A stretch of DNA of 64,000 bases. Source: Fratercula arctica. Its lineage: Eukaryota; Chordata; Aves; Charadriiformes; Alcidae. A program made the translations under genes and the position numbers. Where the stretch lies: NCBI GenBank assembly GCA_947846985.1, contig CANTUZ010000025.1:17916100-17980099 (forward strand), read 5' to 3'. Below the pieces are notes generated by a model. It searched no databases. It worked only from the letters and a program-made list of their open reading frames with translations, and had not been told where the DNA came from. Each line of letters begins with the position of its first letter. Positions within the stretch are counted from its first letter, which is position 1. This document shows positions 31,151 through 42,716 of this stretch, piece by piece.

Positions 31151-33049
31151 ATGTTGCTTAGTTTGTTCTCATGGCTGTGTTATGTAAATTCCTGTGTGTC
31201 TTATGCACTCCCCGTGATGATATTTGTTACTTCTGGGAGGGGGATGAGGATTGTCATTTTACTGTCCTGTGCAATATCGGCTTATGATATGATAACATCA
31301 CTTGTTAGACGGTTATTTTGGGGCGTTTATGTGCTATTGCTGTCCGGTCCATACATTGGGCACCACCTCTCAGAATTCATTAATAATTACACCCAGTCTA
31401 TGGGGGAAACAGGGGGGGACACTTTCCCCAGCTCTTTTGCCTCCCTTTCCTCCTTCGAGTCAGGTATGACAGCTTTTGAGAATTTTGAATATCCTTGGGA
31501 TGCTCACACCAGCATGTTCCTAGTGTTATGTCTGCTGAATATGTTCCAGGTCTCGTTTAGGGTTAAACGACTATTTAAGACTACCACCCAGAGATCTGCT
31601 CCAAGGCTGGACAGTCAGGGGTGGCATGGCATGTGGGAGAACATGGGCAGGTATTTAGAGAACTTCTCACCTCCAATGGTCTGGGACTTCACCCCTGAAC
31701 AATTACAGGACCCTGATAGAATAGTAGAATATCTGAAGGGAAAATGCTGTGGCTATTCCAGAGAGGCACAACTCACCGCACTGTGCTGGGCCCTGGCTAG
31801 TGTCTACCAGGCACTGCTCAGTGCTATGCAGCACCCTCAGAAGAAAGAGACAGAGACCAGACCTGCAGGCGCTGCGGCTGCTGCGACCCCCGCGTCGGGC
31901 GCTGCGGCTGCTGCGACCCCCGCGGCAGCCACTGCTGCTGAACCAGGGAACCAACCCGTGCCAGTATCCGTTGCCCCCATACAAAAGAAGAAGTACACAA
32001 AGAAATCAGGTCGCTTAGTAAGAGATGACGATGAACCAGGGCCATCACAAGGACAGGAGGAAGAGGCAGAACCAGAGATAATTACCCGATTCCTATCCCT
32101 GAGTGAGCTGCGGGATATGCGAAAAGATTTTAGCCGACTTTCAGGCGAGCACATTGTCACCTGGCTGCTTCGGTGTTGGGATAACGGGGCCAGTAGCCTG
32201 GAACTAGAGGGTAGGGAAGCCAGGCAGCTGGGATCCCTGTCTAGGGAAGGCGGCATTGACAAGGCCATTGGAAAGAAGACCCAAGCCCTCAGCCTCTGGA
32301 AATGACTCCTGTCAGGCATGAGGGAGAGGTACCCCTTCAGTGAAGATGTTGTATGTCACCCAAGCAAGTGGACCACCATGGAAAGAGGTATCCAGTACCT
32401 GAGAGAATTAGCCGTGCGGGAGATGATTTATTATGACTTGGACAATACAGACTTACCCACGGACCCTGATGAGGTGCACTGCACGAGGCCCATGTGGTGG
32501 AAGTTTGTACGGAGCGCACCATCGTCATATGCCAACTCACTGGCAGTAATGGAATGGAAAGGCCAAGAGGGACCAACGGTGGATGAGGTGGCTGGCCGGC
32601 TCCAGCGATATGAAGAAAGCCTCTCTTCCCCCCTTGTCTCAGCTGTGGAGAAACTGTCCCGGAAGGTCCAGCAACTTGAAGAGAATATATCCTACTCCCC
32701 ACCTGTACAGGTCAGCATCTCAGCTATTAGGAGCAGGCATTTCCCCACTCATGAGAGAGAGTACAAAGGATACACACCACGAGGCACCCTCTGGTTCTAC
32801 CTGCGAGACCATGGAGAGGACATGAGGAAGTGGGATGGACAACCTACTTGGATCCTGTGGGCACGGGTACAGGAGTTGCAAGGAAGGACAACCACAAAAG
32901 GAGATCCCTCCAGGAAAAGTGCGGCCCCAGTTTCCAGCGGGCAGTTCCCCAGACAGAGCAGAAGGCCTGATCTTGCTTCTGATCCCCTTGAAGGAACCTC
33001 CAAGTCATTTCTGCAAGAAGTGAGTACCGGATGCCATGACCAGTATTAG
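31151..33049 (+). pseudogene. gag: ERV-B gag with hydrophobic N terminus (one premature stop)
   Basis: One frame of 632 codons from ATG 31151 to TAG 33047-33049, broken only by TGA 32303-32305 (CGA in ERV-A). Residues 1-26, about 32-48 and about 54-69 are hydrophobic (e.g. SYALPVMIFV, IVILLSCAIS, WGVYVLLLSG), and 121-136 (SMFLVLCLLNMFQVSF) is a fourth. This differs from the usual myristoylated matrix. Then come an Ala/Thr/Pro spacer made of ~33-bp GC-rich repeats (31866-31935), a lysine cluster, an acidic stretch and a capsid-like helical region (SLSELRDMRKDFSRLSGEHI ... WKFVRSAPSSYANSL). The C terminus is basic and Ser/Pro-rich without CCHC knuckles. Product role: particle core; family assignment as Gag rests on position before pol. 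Confidence 0.8.
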
Positions 33050-33077
33050 AGGGGCCCTGCCTCCAGCCAGGTGGAGG
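33047..33077 (+). promoter_or_regulatory. gag-pol UAG readthrough signal (ERV-B copy)
   Basis: TAG 33047-33049; GGGGCCC just downstream; stem CCTCCA 33060-33065 with TGGAGG 33072-33077. No other stop lies between gag and the protease in this frame. Identical in ERV-A. Confidence 0.65.
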
Positions 33078-36000
33078 AAAGGGACAACCGGGTTTATTGG
33101 ACAGTGTGGATTCGATGGCCTGGCACATCAGACCCACAGGAGTATAAGGCTCTAGTGGACACAGGAGCACAGCGCACTCTGATACCATCAAGCTATAGAG
33201 GGGCAGAACCCATTTGTATTTCTGGGGTCACAGGGGGATCCCAAGAGTTGACTGTACTGGAGGCTGAAGTGAGCCTAACTGGGAATGAGTGGCAAAAGCA
33301 TCCCATTGTGACTGGCCCAGAGGCTCCATGCATCCTTGGTATAGATTACCTCAGGAGAGGGTATTTTAAGGACCCAAAGGGGTATCGGTGGGCCTTTGGC
33401 ATAGCTGCCTTGGAGACGGAGGAAGTTAAACAGTTGTCTACCTTGCCTGGTCTCTCGGAGGAGTCTTCTGTTGTGGGGTTGTTGAGGGTCGAAGAACAGC
33501 AGGTGCCGATTGCTACCACAACGGTGCATCGGCGGCAATATCGCACTAACCGAGACTCTCTGATTCCCATCCATAAGCTGATTCGTCAGCTAGAGGTTCA
33601 AGGAGTGATCAGCAAGACTCGCTCGCCTTTTAACAGTCCTATATGGCCAGTGCGAAAATCCAATGGAGAGTGGAGGCTAACTGTAGACTATCGTGGCCTG
33701 AATGAAGTCACGCCACCGCTGAGCGCTGCTGTGCCGGACATGCTAGAACTCCAGTATGAACTGGAGTCCAAGGCAGCCAAGTGGTATGCCACGATTGATA
33801 TAGCGAATGCATTTTTCTCAATCCCTTTGGCAGCAGCGTGCAGGCCACAGTTTGCTTTCACTTGGAGGGGCATCCAGTACACCTGGAATCGACTGCCCCA
33901 GGGGTGGAAACACAGCCCCACCATTTGCCACGGACTGATCCAGACTGCACTGGAACAGGGTGAAGCTCCAGAACATCTGCAGTACATTGATGACATCATT
34001 GTATGGGGAAACACAGCTGAAGAAGTTTTTGAGAAAGGGGATGAAATAGTCCGAATCCTTCTGAAAGCTGGTTTTGCCATAAAACGAAGTAAGGTCAAGG
34101 GACCTGCACAGGAGATCCAGTTCTTAGGAATAAAATGGCAAGATGGACGCCGCCAGATCCCAATGGATGTGATCAACAAAATAGCAGCTATGTCTCCACC
34201 AACTAGCAAAAAGGAAACACAAGCTTTCTTAGGCATTGTGGGTTTTTGGAGGATGCATATCCCAGATTACAGTCTGATTGTAAGCCCTCTGTATCAAGTA
34301 ACCCGGAAGAAGAACGATTTTAAATGGGGTCCTGAGCAACGACAAGCTTTTGAACAAATCAAACAGGAAACAGTCCATGCAGTGGCCCTGGGGCCAGTCC
34401 GGGCAGGACAAGATGTTAAAAATGTGCTCTACACCGCAGCCGGGGAGAATGGCCCTACCTGGAGCCTCTGGCAGAAGGCACCAGGGGAGACCCGAGGTCG
34501 ACCCCTAGGGTTTTGGAGTCGGGGATACAGAGGGTCCGAATCCCACTACACTCCAACAGAAAAGGAGATATTGGCAGCATATGAAGGGGTTCGAGCTGCT
34601 TCGGAGGTGGTTGGTACAGAAGCGCAGCTCCTCTTAGCACCTCGACTGCCGGTGCTGGGTTGGACGTTCAAAGAAAGGGTCCCCACCACACATCATGCAA
34701 CTGATGCTACATGGAGTAAGTGGATTGCACTGATCACACAGCGAACTCGAATGGGAAACCCCAGTCGCCCAGGAATTCTGGAAGTGATCATGGACTGGCC
34801 AGAAGGCAAGGATTTTGGAATGTCAGCAGAGGAGGAGGTGACGCGTGCGGAAGAGGCCCCACCATATAATAAACTGCCAGAAAATGAGAAGCAATATGCC
34901 CTGTTCACTGATGGGTCCTGCCGGATTGTGGGAAAGCATCGAAAGTGGAAGGCTGCTGTGTGGAGTCCTACACGACAAGTTGCAGAAGCAAGTGAAGGAC
35001 AAGGTGAATCGAGCCAGTTTGCAGAGGTGAAAGCCATTCAGCTGGCTTTGGACATTGCCGAGCGAGAAAAATGGCCAGTCCTTTATCTCTACACTGACTC
35101 ATGGATGGTGGCAAATGCTCTGTGGGGATGGTTACAGCAGTGGAAGCAGGGCAACTGGCAGCGCAGAGGCAAACCCATCTGGGCTGCTGAACTATGGCAA
35201 GATATTGCTGCCCGGATAGAGAATCTAGTTGTGAAAGTACGCCACGTAGATGCCCACGTACCGAAGAATCGGGCCACGGAGGAACATCAGAACAACCAGC
35301 AGGTGGATGGGGCTGCTAGGATTGAAGTGGCTCAAGTGGATCTGGACTGGCAACGTAAGGGTGAACTATTCATAGCTCGGTGGGCCCATGAGACCTCAGG
35401 CCACCAAGGAAGAGATGCGACATATAGATGGGCTCGTGACCGAGGGTGGACTTGACCATGGACACTATTGCACAGGTCATCCATGAATGTGAGACATGCG
35501 CTGCAATCAAGCAAGCCAAGCGTTTGAAGCCTCTTTGGTATGGAGGACGATGGTTGAAATATAAATATGGGGAGGCCTGGCAGATTGATTATATCACGCT
35601 GCCACGAACCCGTCAAGGCAAGCGCTATGTGCTCACAATGGTGGAAGCAACCACTGGATGGCTGGAAACATACCCTGTGCCCCATGCCACTGCCCGGAAT
35701 ACTATCCTGGGCCTTGAAAAGCAAGTCCTGTGGCGACATGGTACCCCAGAGAGGATTGAGTCGGACAACAGGACTCATTTCTGAAACAGCCTCATAGACA
35801 CCTGGGCCAAAGAGCATGGTATTGAGTGGGTATATCACATCCCCTATCACGCACCAGCCTCTGGGAAGATAGAACGGTACAATGGACTGTTAAAAACTAC
35901 CCTGAGAGCAATGGGTGGTGGGACCTTAAAACATTGGGATGCACATTTAGCAAAGGCTACCTGGCTAGTTAATACCAGGGGATCTACCAATCGGGCTGGC

Positions 36001-36234
36001 CCTGCCCAGTCAAAACTTCCACGTACCGTAGAAGGGGATAAAGTCCCTGTAGTGCACATGAAGAATATGTTGGGGAAGACAGTCTGGGTTAGTCCTGCCT
36101 CAGGCAAAGGCAAACCCATCCGTGGGATCGCTTTTCCCCAAGGACCTGGGTGCACTTGGTGGGTAATGCGGCAGGATGGGGAAGTCCGATGTGTACCTCA
36201 TGGGGACTTGATTTTGGGGGAGAATAGCCAATGA
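33050..36234 (+). pseudogene. pol: ERV-B pol (protease, RT, RNase H, integrase), two lesions
   Basis: The frame is continuous with gag after the UAG. Protease VDTGAQRTLIPS; RT TVDYRGLNEVTPPL, IANAFFS, RLPQGWKHSPTICHGL and active site QYIDDI; RNase H FTDGSCRIVG and YTDSWMVANAL; integrase HETSGHQ ... CETC, WQIDYI, ESDNRTHF, GKIERYNGLLK. A one-base deletion in GAGGGTGG (35440-35446; ERV-A has four G) shifts the frame inside the integrase zinc domain, and TGA at 35782-35784 replaces CGA. It ends at TGA 36232-36234. Motifs are ERVL-like; no dUTPase domain follows the integrase. Confidence 0.92.
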
Positions 36235-36517
36235 ATCAAATCGTGTGCAACACTGTCACTGTATGTCCTCGTTACTATAATTGCTATTGGCTGTACTGCA
36301 GTAAGAATCACCCAAATTAAGGACAGATGGACTTTGATGAAGAATTGAGTAAAGCAAAGTGGTGATGGGATCAGAGCTGATGCCCAGCAACTTCCTCAAG
36401 ATCTGCATCTTCGGCCCATGGACTGTGTGCATGAGCTACGCCGGGTACACTAGTCAAATGTTCCGAAAACTGTAAGATCTGGGCATGGCAAAATGGTATG
36501 GAATAAGGGGTGGATAA
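36235..36517 (+). other. Post-pol region of ERV-B with membrane-segment ORF relic and polypurine tract
   Basis: The first ~110 bases encode, in the pol frame, the same hydrophobic segment as ERV-A 24378-24509, then lose the frame through a missing T near 36344. The rest has no ORF. AAGGGGTGGATAA (36505-36517) adjoins the LTR and serves as the polypurine tract. Confidence 0.6.
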
Positions 36518-36853
36518 TGTCCTGGTTCCGGCAGGGACAGGGTTAAGTATTCCATGCCATGTGAGCCACGCCCACCCTGAGATTAAAAGGAGGGAGGAGG
36601 CGGGCAGTCGGGTTCAGAGCGGGCTGGCGCGTCCCGGGTTCAGACCGGCGGGGAGCGGAGGTTCCGTATTCGCGTCTGTATATTTCTCTGTCGGTGTTAT
36701 TGTTGTTGTTTTCTTGTTCCTTTTGCTGTTCTGTTAAACTGCCTTTGTCTCAACCCAAGAGTTTTGCCTTTTTCTTTTGATCCTTCCCGTACCGGGAAGC
36801 GCTGAGCGAGCGACAAGTGGTTTTTTGTTGCCATCTGAGGCTAAACCATGACA
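36518..36853 (+). repeat. 3' LTR of ERV-B (336 bp)
   Basis: TGTCCTGGTTCCGGC ... TAAACCATGACA, followed by the GCCAA target duplication. Confidence 0.93.
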
Positions 36854-37497
36854 GCCAACAATGTGCACTTGCAGCCCTGAAAGCCCATTGCATCCTGGGC
36901 TGAATCAAAAGAACCGTGGCCAGCAGGTCGCGGGAGGTGATTCTGCCCCTCTACTCTGCTCTGGTGAGACACCACCTGGGGTACTATGTCCAGCTCTGGA
37001 GCACTGTGTCCAGTTCTGGAGCCCTCAGCACAAGAAGGACATGGACCTGCTGGAAGGGGGTCTGTAGGAGGGCCACAAAGATGATCCGAGGGCTAGAGCA
37101 CCTATGCCTTGAGGACAGGCTGAGAGAGTTGGGATTGTTCAGCCTGGAGAAAAGGCTCCAGGGAGACCTTATAGCAGCCTTCCAGTACCTGAAGGGGGCC
37201 TACAAGAAAGCTGGGGAGGGGCTGTTTGCAAGGGCATGTAGCGATAGGACGAGGGGCAATGGTTTTAAACTAGAGCAGGGTAGGTTTAGATGAGACATTA
37301 GGAAGAAGTTCTTTACTGTGAGGGTGGTGAGGCACTGGAACAGGTTGCCCAGAGAGGTGGTGGAGGCCCCATCCCTGGAGACATTCAAGGCCAGGCTTGC
37401 TGAGGCTCTGAGCAACCTGGTCTAGTTAAAGATGTCCCTGACCCTTTAAAGGTTCTTTCCAACCCAACACATTCTATGATTCTGTGATTCTATGATT
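36854..37497 (+). mobile_element. Old CR1, right piece (ORF2 3' end and 3' UTR)
   Basis: It continues 30700 with CCAACAATGTGCACTTGCAGCCC and goes on through GTGATTCTGCCCCTCTACTCTGC, GGCACTGGAACAGGTTGCCC and AGGTTCTTTCCAACCCAACACATTCTATGATTCTGTGATTCTATGATT. A tandem duplication of CAGCTCTGGAGCACTGTGTCCAGTTCTGGAGC near 36991-37022 and several stops show it is old. Confidence 0.93.
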
Positions 37498-37852
37498 ACC
37501 CTGAACATCATCAGTATTCTAGCACTGGAAGATACCTCTTGTCATGCTCCTTTTTCTAGCCAAATTGACTTTGTCACTAGAATTAGCATCACCAAGTTAA
37601 TGATAATTGCCCCTGTTTGTTTGCAGTGCTAAGGTTTTCATCAGGTGGATGCAGTTCATTGAACAGTCAACTATTTTCTCTAACATTCCAGGTGACACAA
37701 AAGTGTCTTTTGTGAGAAAAGTAAATACAAAACTTGTGTCCCAGTATAACCATTCTCAAGGTGACTCCAATTTGAGAAAAATAATGAAATTAACAAAGAC
37801 CTTTCAATGTTGGCTTCAGATTCTGAGCTTAGACCATACCATGAGGAATAAA
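37498..37852 (+). other. No gene seen
   Basis: Unique-looking AT-rich sequence. Only short chance ORFs; no repeat recognised. Confidence 0.6.
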
Positions 37853-38310
37853 TGGAGCTGTTAGAGGGAGTCCAGATGAGGGCCACGAAGATGATTAGAG
37901 GGCTGGCTGGAGCACTTCTCCTGTGAATACAGGCTGAGAGTTGGGGTTGTTCAGCCTGGAGAAGAGAAGGCTCTAGGGAGACCTTAAAGCAGCCTGCCAG
38001 TATTTGAAGGGGGAAGGACATTTTATCAGGGAGTGTACTGATAGGATGAGGGGTAATGGTTTTACGCTGAAAGAGGGGAGATTTTTATTAGATATTAGGG
38101 AGAAATTCTTTACTGTGAGGGTGGTAAGACACTGGAACAGATCGCCTAGAGAAGTTGTCGAGACCCCATCCCTGGAGGTGTTCAGCGTCAGGTTGGATGT
38201 GACTTTGAGCAGCCTGGTCTCATGGGAGGTGTCCCTGCCCATGGCAGGGGGGTTGGAACTAGATGATCTTTAAGGTCCCTTCCAACTCTAACCGTTCTAT
38301 GATTCTATGA
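37853..38310 (+). mobile_element. CR1 3' fragment
   Basis: GAGTCCAGATGAGGGCCACGAAGATGATTAGAGGG, GGGAGAAATTCTTTACTGTGAGGGTGG, TTCCAACTCTAACCGTTCTATGATTCTATGA: ORF2 C-terminal region and 3' UTR of a 5'-truncated CR1. Confidence 0.93.
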
Positions 38311-40370
38311 AATACATGTGGGTATGGTGGTCTGTGAAAGTGTCAGCATGCAGAGGAAATGCCCTTACAGAGAGTGGCAAGAGAAGAATTCTGATTTAAT
38401 AGTGTTTATCACACATTTTTCTGTAAATTAATTTAGTCAATGAAAAGTGGGATCTCATGTGGGAACACTGATATTAACAAAGAGGTAGTGAATTCTTGTT
38501 TTACGTGATAGGATAAAGTAGGGCAAAGAAGGCAGAATGATCAGGATCCATCCATCCCACAGTGAGGCTGAGTGACTCTGATGGTTGAGACACAATAAAG
38601 TATGTCCATCCCTGCATATCCACCTGGATGGCTGCTTAATCTAAAGGTCCATAATGGGGTCTTAGAAGTCTACTCTGCCCTCTCCAGAGAAATATTAAAG
38701 ACAGCTGAGATGTAGCTTAGGAGATGTAAGGCAGTTCTTTTAATTGTCAGAAGATATGCCAGAAGATCTTTTTCAATGCTGGATAATCTTTTGCAAAAAA
38801 AAAAAAATGGGACTTTTTGGTCAATTGTCCAGAACTTGAATAAAAAAGTAGAAAATTATTAGTCAGATCAGTTAACAGCAGACTAGTCTCCGTAATAGTG
38901 GATGCTGCAGTCAGAAAGAAAACAAGTGTAGAAACTAAACCCTCTTTTTCTTTTCTCTAAGACAATATTTGCTTGTTGTTTTGACCTCTGCAGAAGCTTT
39001 TCTCAAACCCCATAGCCAATGTTTGTAAATCCTTTGAAGACAGAAAACTCTGCAAAAATTGTAAATATTATTAAGTGTAAATTCTGTTGGCTTTCAACCC
39101 CATGAATTGATAAAATAATAAAAAAGGAATAGGGCCTGAGTATGGCTGTGCATTCCAGGGTGAAGTATCATGCTTTTCTGGAACTGTATAGAAAAATATA
39201 GTTTCAGAGGAAAGTATATGTTTCAGAATATTGTTACTTTCTAGGAGCTGTAACATATGATCTGGGGCTGCAGCTCCTTTTCCCCCTGCCAAGCAGTCAG
39301 AGTTCAGATGTGAATGGAGCAGACTTTAGTCAGACATTTAGGTTTTGAGTAATTGATGAACAAAACCTAAGCAGAATGAATTGAATGTCAACATAAGTCT
39401 CATGACCACCTTATCCTAATATCAACTGTAAGAATCAATACTATTTTTATTCAGGTAATGATAACCTGTCTAAAATCAGTTCCTCCACCACTTTGTGACT
39501 TATTCATTCTTTCTGGAAATACCTTTCAGGAAAGATATTATTGACAGGGTATATTGTTATATATGTAAATGCATAAGAAGCAATGGCCTGGCAAATGGCC
39601 ATATTATGAGGAAACTGAACTTCAAGAATATTATCATCTTCAGAATTAACTTTACAGGAGACTGTCATGCATTGATCATTTCTTACTTGTGGCAAACAAG
39701 GCTGTAATATATCATAAGGGACAAAATAACCCAATAATGCAGCATAGCAGCAAGACAATCAAACTAAAAGGATAAGTTTCATTTCATCTGCACTAGCTCT
39801 GTGTATCTAAGATAGACATCTTACATTCTTGTATAATCAGCAGACACAAACAAGCATTTTTGGGACATAGTGTTAGACAGCTATTTTATCATGAGATGAT
39901 TCTCACGCTGAAGTGCCCCTTTCTCTCCTCTAAATATAAAGGCAGCCTACAGTGACTAGCTTGGAAGCAGATGTCAGTGCTGTAATAGCTACAATTACTT
40001 ACATGAAACCTGATGTAGATATCCGACAAGTGCTAGCTCTCTACTCTGAGCTGTGTATGAAGCCATTGCTCTTTACCTTTCACTTATTGCCTTCAAGTGT
40101 TTATGATTGCTCCACAGTAAAGATATAACATGGAGCCATTTGAGCGCTCCTCATCCATTTCAGAGCAAAATCAAATGAGTCCTTAAATCATCTTCACTGC
40201 CAGTCGCTTTCACAGCTTCAGTATCCTGGATGTGGAGTCAGATTAAGATTTTGCAAATAATTCATGTGGAAGAGTATAAGGGACCACTCGTAATTTCTCC
40301 TAAACAAAGCAGCCTGAAGAGACTTTTAATGTCTCAAACACTTGCAGTACCAGGCCTTCTGCTCAAGGAA
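38311..40370. other. Intergenic sequence without recognised features
   Basis: AT-rich unique sequence with an A-run near 38796-38808. I see no exon-like ORF, RNA gene or known repeat. Confidence 0.6.
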
Positions 40371-41216
40371 CTGATAAGGATAACACCTGGTTATCTCTTA
40401 TGAGAAAGAAAACTGGTGTCTGAATGACCAGTTTTAAAGAAACAGAACAGCCCTGTTTTTTCTCCTGTGAAGGATGAGCTGTTTCTCCAGAAAAAGAGGC
40501 TATGCCCGGTGTTGACCCTTGCCTCATTATCTGTGAAATGCATATTAAAGTTCACACCCCTGCATATGTTAATGAAGATTATCGAGATCATGCTAAACAT
40601 ATATGACTGTAGCTCTCATCTCCCCACCCAAATCATGTTGCACGTCACCTGGGGGGGAGAGAAACCTGAGACGAAACTGCCCCTAGGAGTGGGTGAACAT
40701 AAAAGGGGGAACATTTTCCCTGAAGAAAAGAAGATTTTTGCCCGGGAAGATTTTTCCCTGAAGAGATTTTACACAGAGGAGCGCTTAACACTGGAACCAG
40801 GACTGGTGATCTCTTTATCTCTCTCTCTTTCTCTCTCTCTCATTCTGCCTCTCCCTCTTGATCTCTCCTCTATCCCTTTGCTTCTTTCCTTTCCTTTTTT
40901 TCTTTCTTTTTTCTTTGAAAGAAGTAACACAAGGCATACCGTACCGCTTGCTATAATTCATTGTATATCTGTTATTAAGTACCGCTTGCCCTAGTTTGTT
41001 ATATACCTGTTGTTAATTAATGCGATGCATACTTTACCACTTGCCATAATTTGTTATATATCTAACTAATTATCGTGGACCTAGTTAAGACCTGGTTACT
41101 AACCTAATAAATGTTTGTATACAGACCTTGAGATTTATCTCACCTTAGTCCGCGCCGCTGGGGATTTGCAAATCTGAGTCACTTACCCCCCTCTCTTTTC
41201 TGAGTGGGACATGACA
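40371..41216 (+). repeat. Probable solo LTR of unknown family (left edge uncertain)
   Basis: CATAAAAGGGGG (about 40700) could be the TATA region. A long pyrimidine tract (40810-40920) is followed by CCTAATAAATGTTTGTATACAGACC (AATAAA near 41110) and a terminal CTGAGTGGGACATGACA (ending 41216), like the CATGACA end of the ERV-A/B LTRs. Imperfect 60-bp repeats ACCGCTTGC...TTGTTATATACCTGTTGTTA occur at 40940-41070. I could not find a matching target duplication, so the left boundary is a guess. Confidence 0.45.
40810..40922 (+). repeat. Pyrimidine-rich (CT)n tract
   Basis: CTCTTTATCTCTCTCTCTTTCTCTC onward: low-complexity pyrimidine sequence inside the probable LTR. Confidence 0.85.
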
Positions 41217-42350
41217 AAGAGGCACATGTACAGCAGTGTGTGCATGGCAGAACAACACAAACGGGCAGAGGGAAGAGAGACCCTGAGCACAGCAAAGATG
41301 TAAGTCTACCACGAGCTAGAGGAGAGGAGAGGAAGGATTTTATAAATCTGTCTCTGGTTCTAAGGTTTTAGAAAACTAATCTCAATCTAATACAACTTTG
41401 TGTGACTTTGAAGTTGCTAGATCATGAGACAACACCATCCATCATAAAAATGTACTAGTCTGTCTTTATCAGCTGAACTAGTTTAACTGACCATATGCAT
41501 GTAATCCTGTTGTCCCTGTTGCATGGTCAAGCAAGGACAGCATTTAACGAATAATTCTAATGATTGATTAATATTTATCTAAATATAGTGAACTTGAGAC
41601 TGTTCCATACTTGCTTTTATCTACATAGATCCATTTAGTAATTTAGTCTGCATTTAACAGTGAATTCATTGTGAAATGACCTAAGGTCTCTGTTTGGACA
41701 CTTACTCAAAATTCAAGTGTCCTTAATTCAGTGTAACTTTGGAAGTGAATCAAACAAAATCAAAATAAGACCACTTTCATTCTCAGAGATCCACATTACA
41801 GTTTAATGAGATTGAAATAATCCACTTTAAAAATTAATTCATGATAATTTTGCGTCTCACCTCTGTATAGACAAACCCCTAATACTTCCACAATACTACA
41901 GCTCAGATAAAGCAAAGCCACAGCTTCAGTTTATATGAAACAATGCAGAAATTAACTCAAGCATTGACTGTGTCTAATCACATATCTGTGCAGGACTTAG
42001 ACTGGAGTCTTGTTCTTCATTAGCCACAAAAATAAGTGATTAATTAATATATTGGTTGCATGAATACCAAAGTCAGTTATTTAAAATATATGAATTAGTG
42101 TACTGAAAATGCATACCTTTTTATAACTAATGTTCCACATCTTTGCTGTCTGAGCAGTGTGTTCTTCTCACCTCATCCACATTTTGAGGGTAGGCTGCTG
42201 GGCCTATTTCTGGATGACTCTCGTGACATTTCTTGTGAGTCAGGATCCCTTTGTACTCTGTTTCTCAAATGGTAGACTCTTGAAATTCTCATGTCTCTCT
42301 CTGCACTGGTTAACAGATAGGTATTCACATATCAGTTGATTCTAATCATG
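41217..42350. other. Intergenic sequence without recognised features
   Basis: AT-rich, only short chance ORFs (longest about 60 codons). Confidence 0.6.
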
Positions 42351-42356
42351 CCATTC

Positions 42357-42710
42357 TGTTGATGCGGAAGGCTCGAGCAATAACACACAGACCAATGCGA
42401 TCAGGTTAATGCCAACTTTATTCAACCTAAGTGTTACATTTATAGTCTTATGATTTCTGTTCATGCACTCTAACTCCTACTAATTGGCTGTCCACGCGCT
42501 TAATTCTTTCTTGTCATTGGTCGACCTTTCTTGACGTATGATGTTTTCAATTCCTTTGTTACACTTCTTTCTGGTCAGCACCTCTTTATCTCATGTCCGA
42601 CAGTAACCTTTCTTAAACTCATGTCAAGGCAGGCCTACACAGCTGCTACCAACTCCTCAGTGCTTGGAGTGTTCATAGGGTGACCTCGTTGTATTAGAAA
42701 TCCTTCCACA
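42357..42710 (-). mobile_element. Solo LTR, class II/alpharetrovirus-like, minus strand
   Basis: The minus strand begins TGTGGAAGGATTTC and ends CTTCCGCATCAACA. The 6-bp target duplication CCATTC (42351-42356, 42711-42716) is exact. Minus-strand TATAAAT (42438-42444) and AATAAA (42417-42422) lie about 20 bp apart, as in the satellite-borne LTR, whose TGTGGAAG start it also shares. Confidence 0.92.
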
Positions 42711-42716
42711 CCATTC

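Larger units (their letters stand above)
30701..36853 (+). mobile_element. ERV-B: ERVL-like provirus with both LTRs, no env
   Basis: LTR-PBS-gag-pol-LTR flanked by the 5-bp duplication GCCAA (30696-30700, 36854-36858); the CR1 empty site (ATGAGCCAACAATG) confirms it. A 5-bp duplication is usual for ERVL-class elements. Length is 6.15 kb. Gag and pol share one frame across a UAG. Lesions: TGA at 32303, a one-G deletion near 35443 and TGA at 35782. Confidence 0.95.

Noticed and set aside
7250..36853. ERV-A and ERV-B as the two halves of a segmental duplication
   Set aside because: ERV-B has its own target duplication in CR1, and the flanks differ completely; they are separate insertions of one family.
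40467..40994. 175-codon ORF
   Set aside because: It runs through a CT-rich low-complexity tract within a probable LTR, with no domain.
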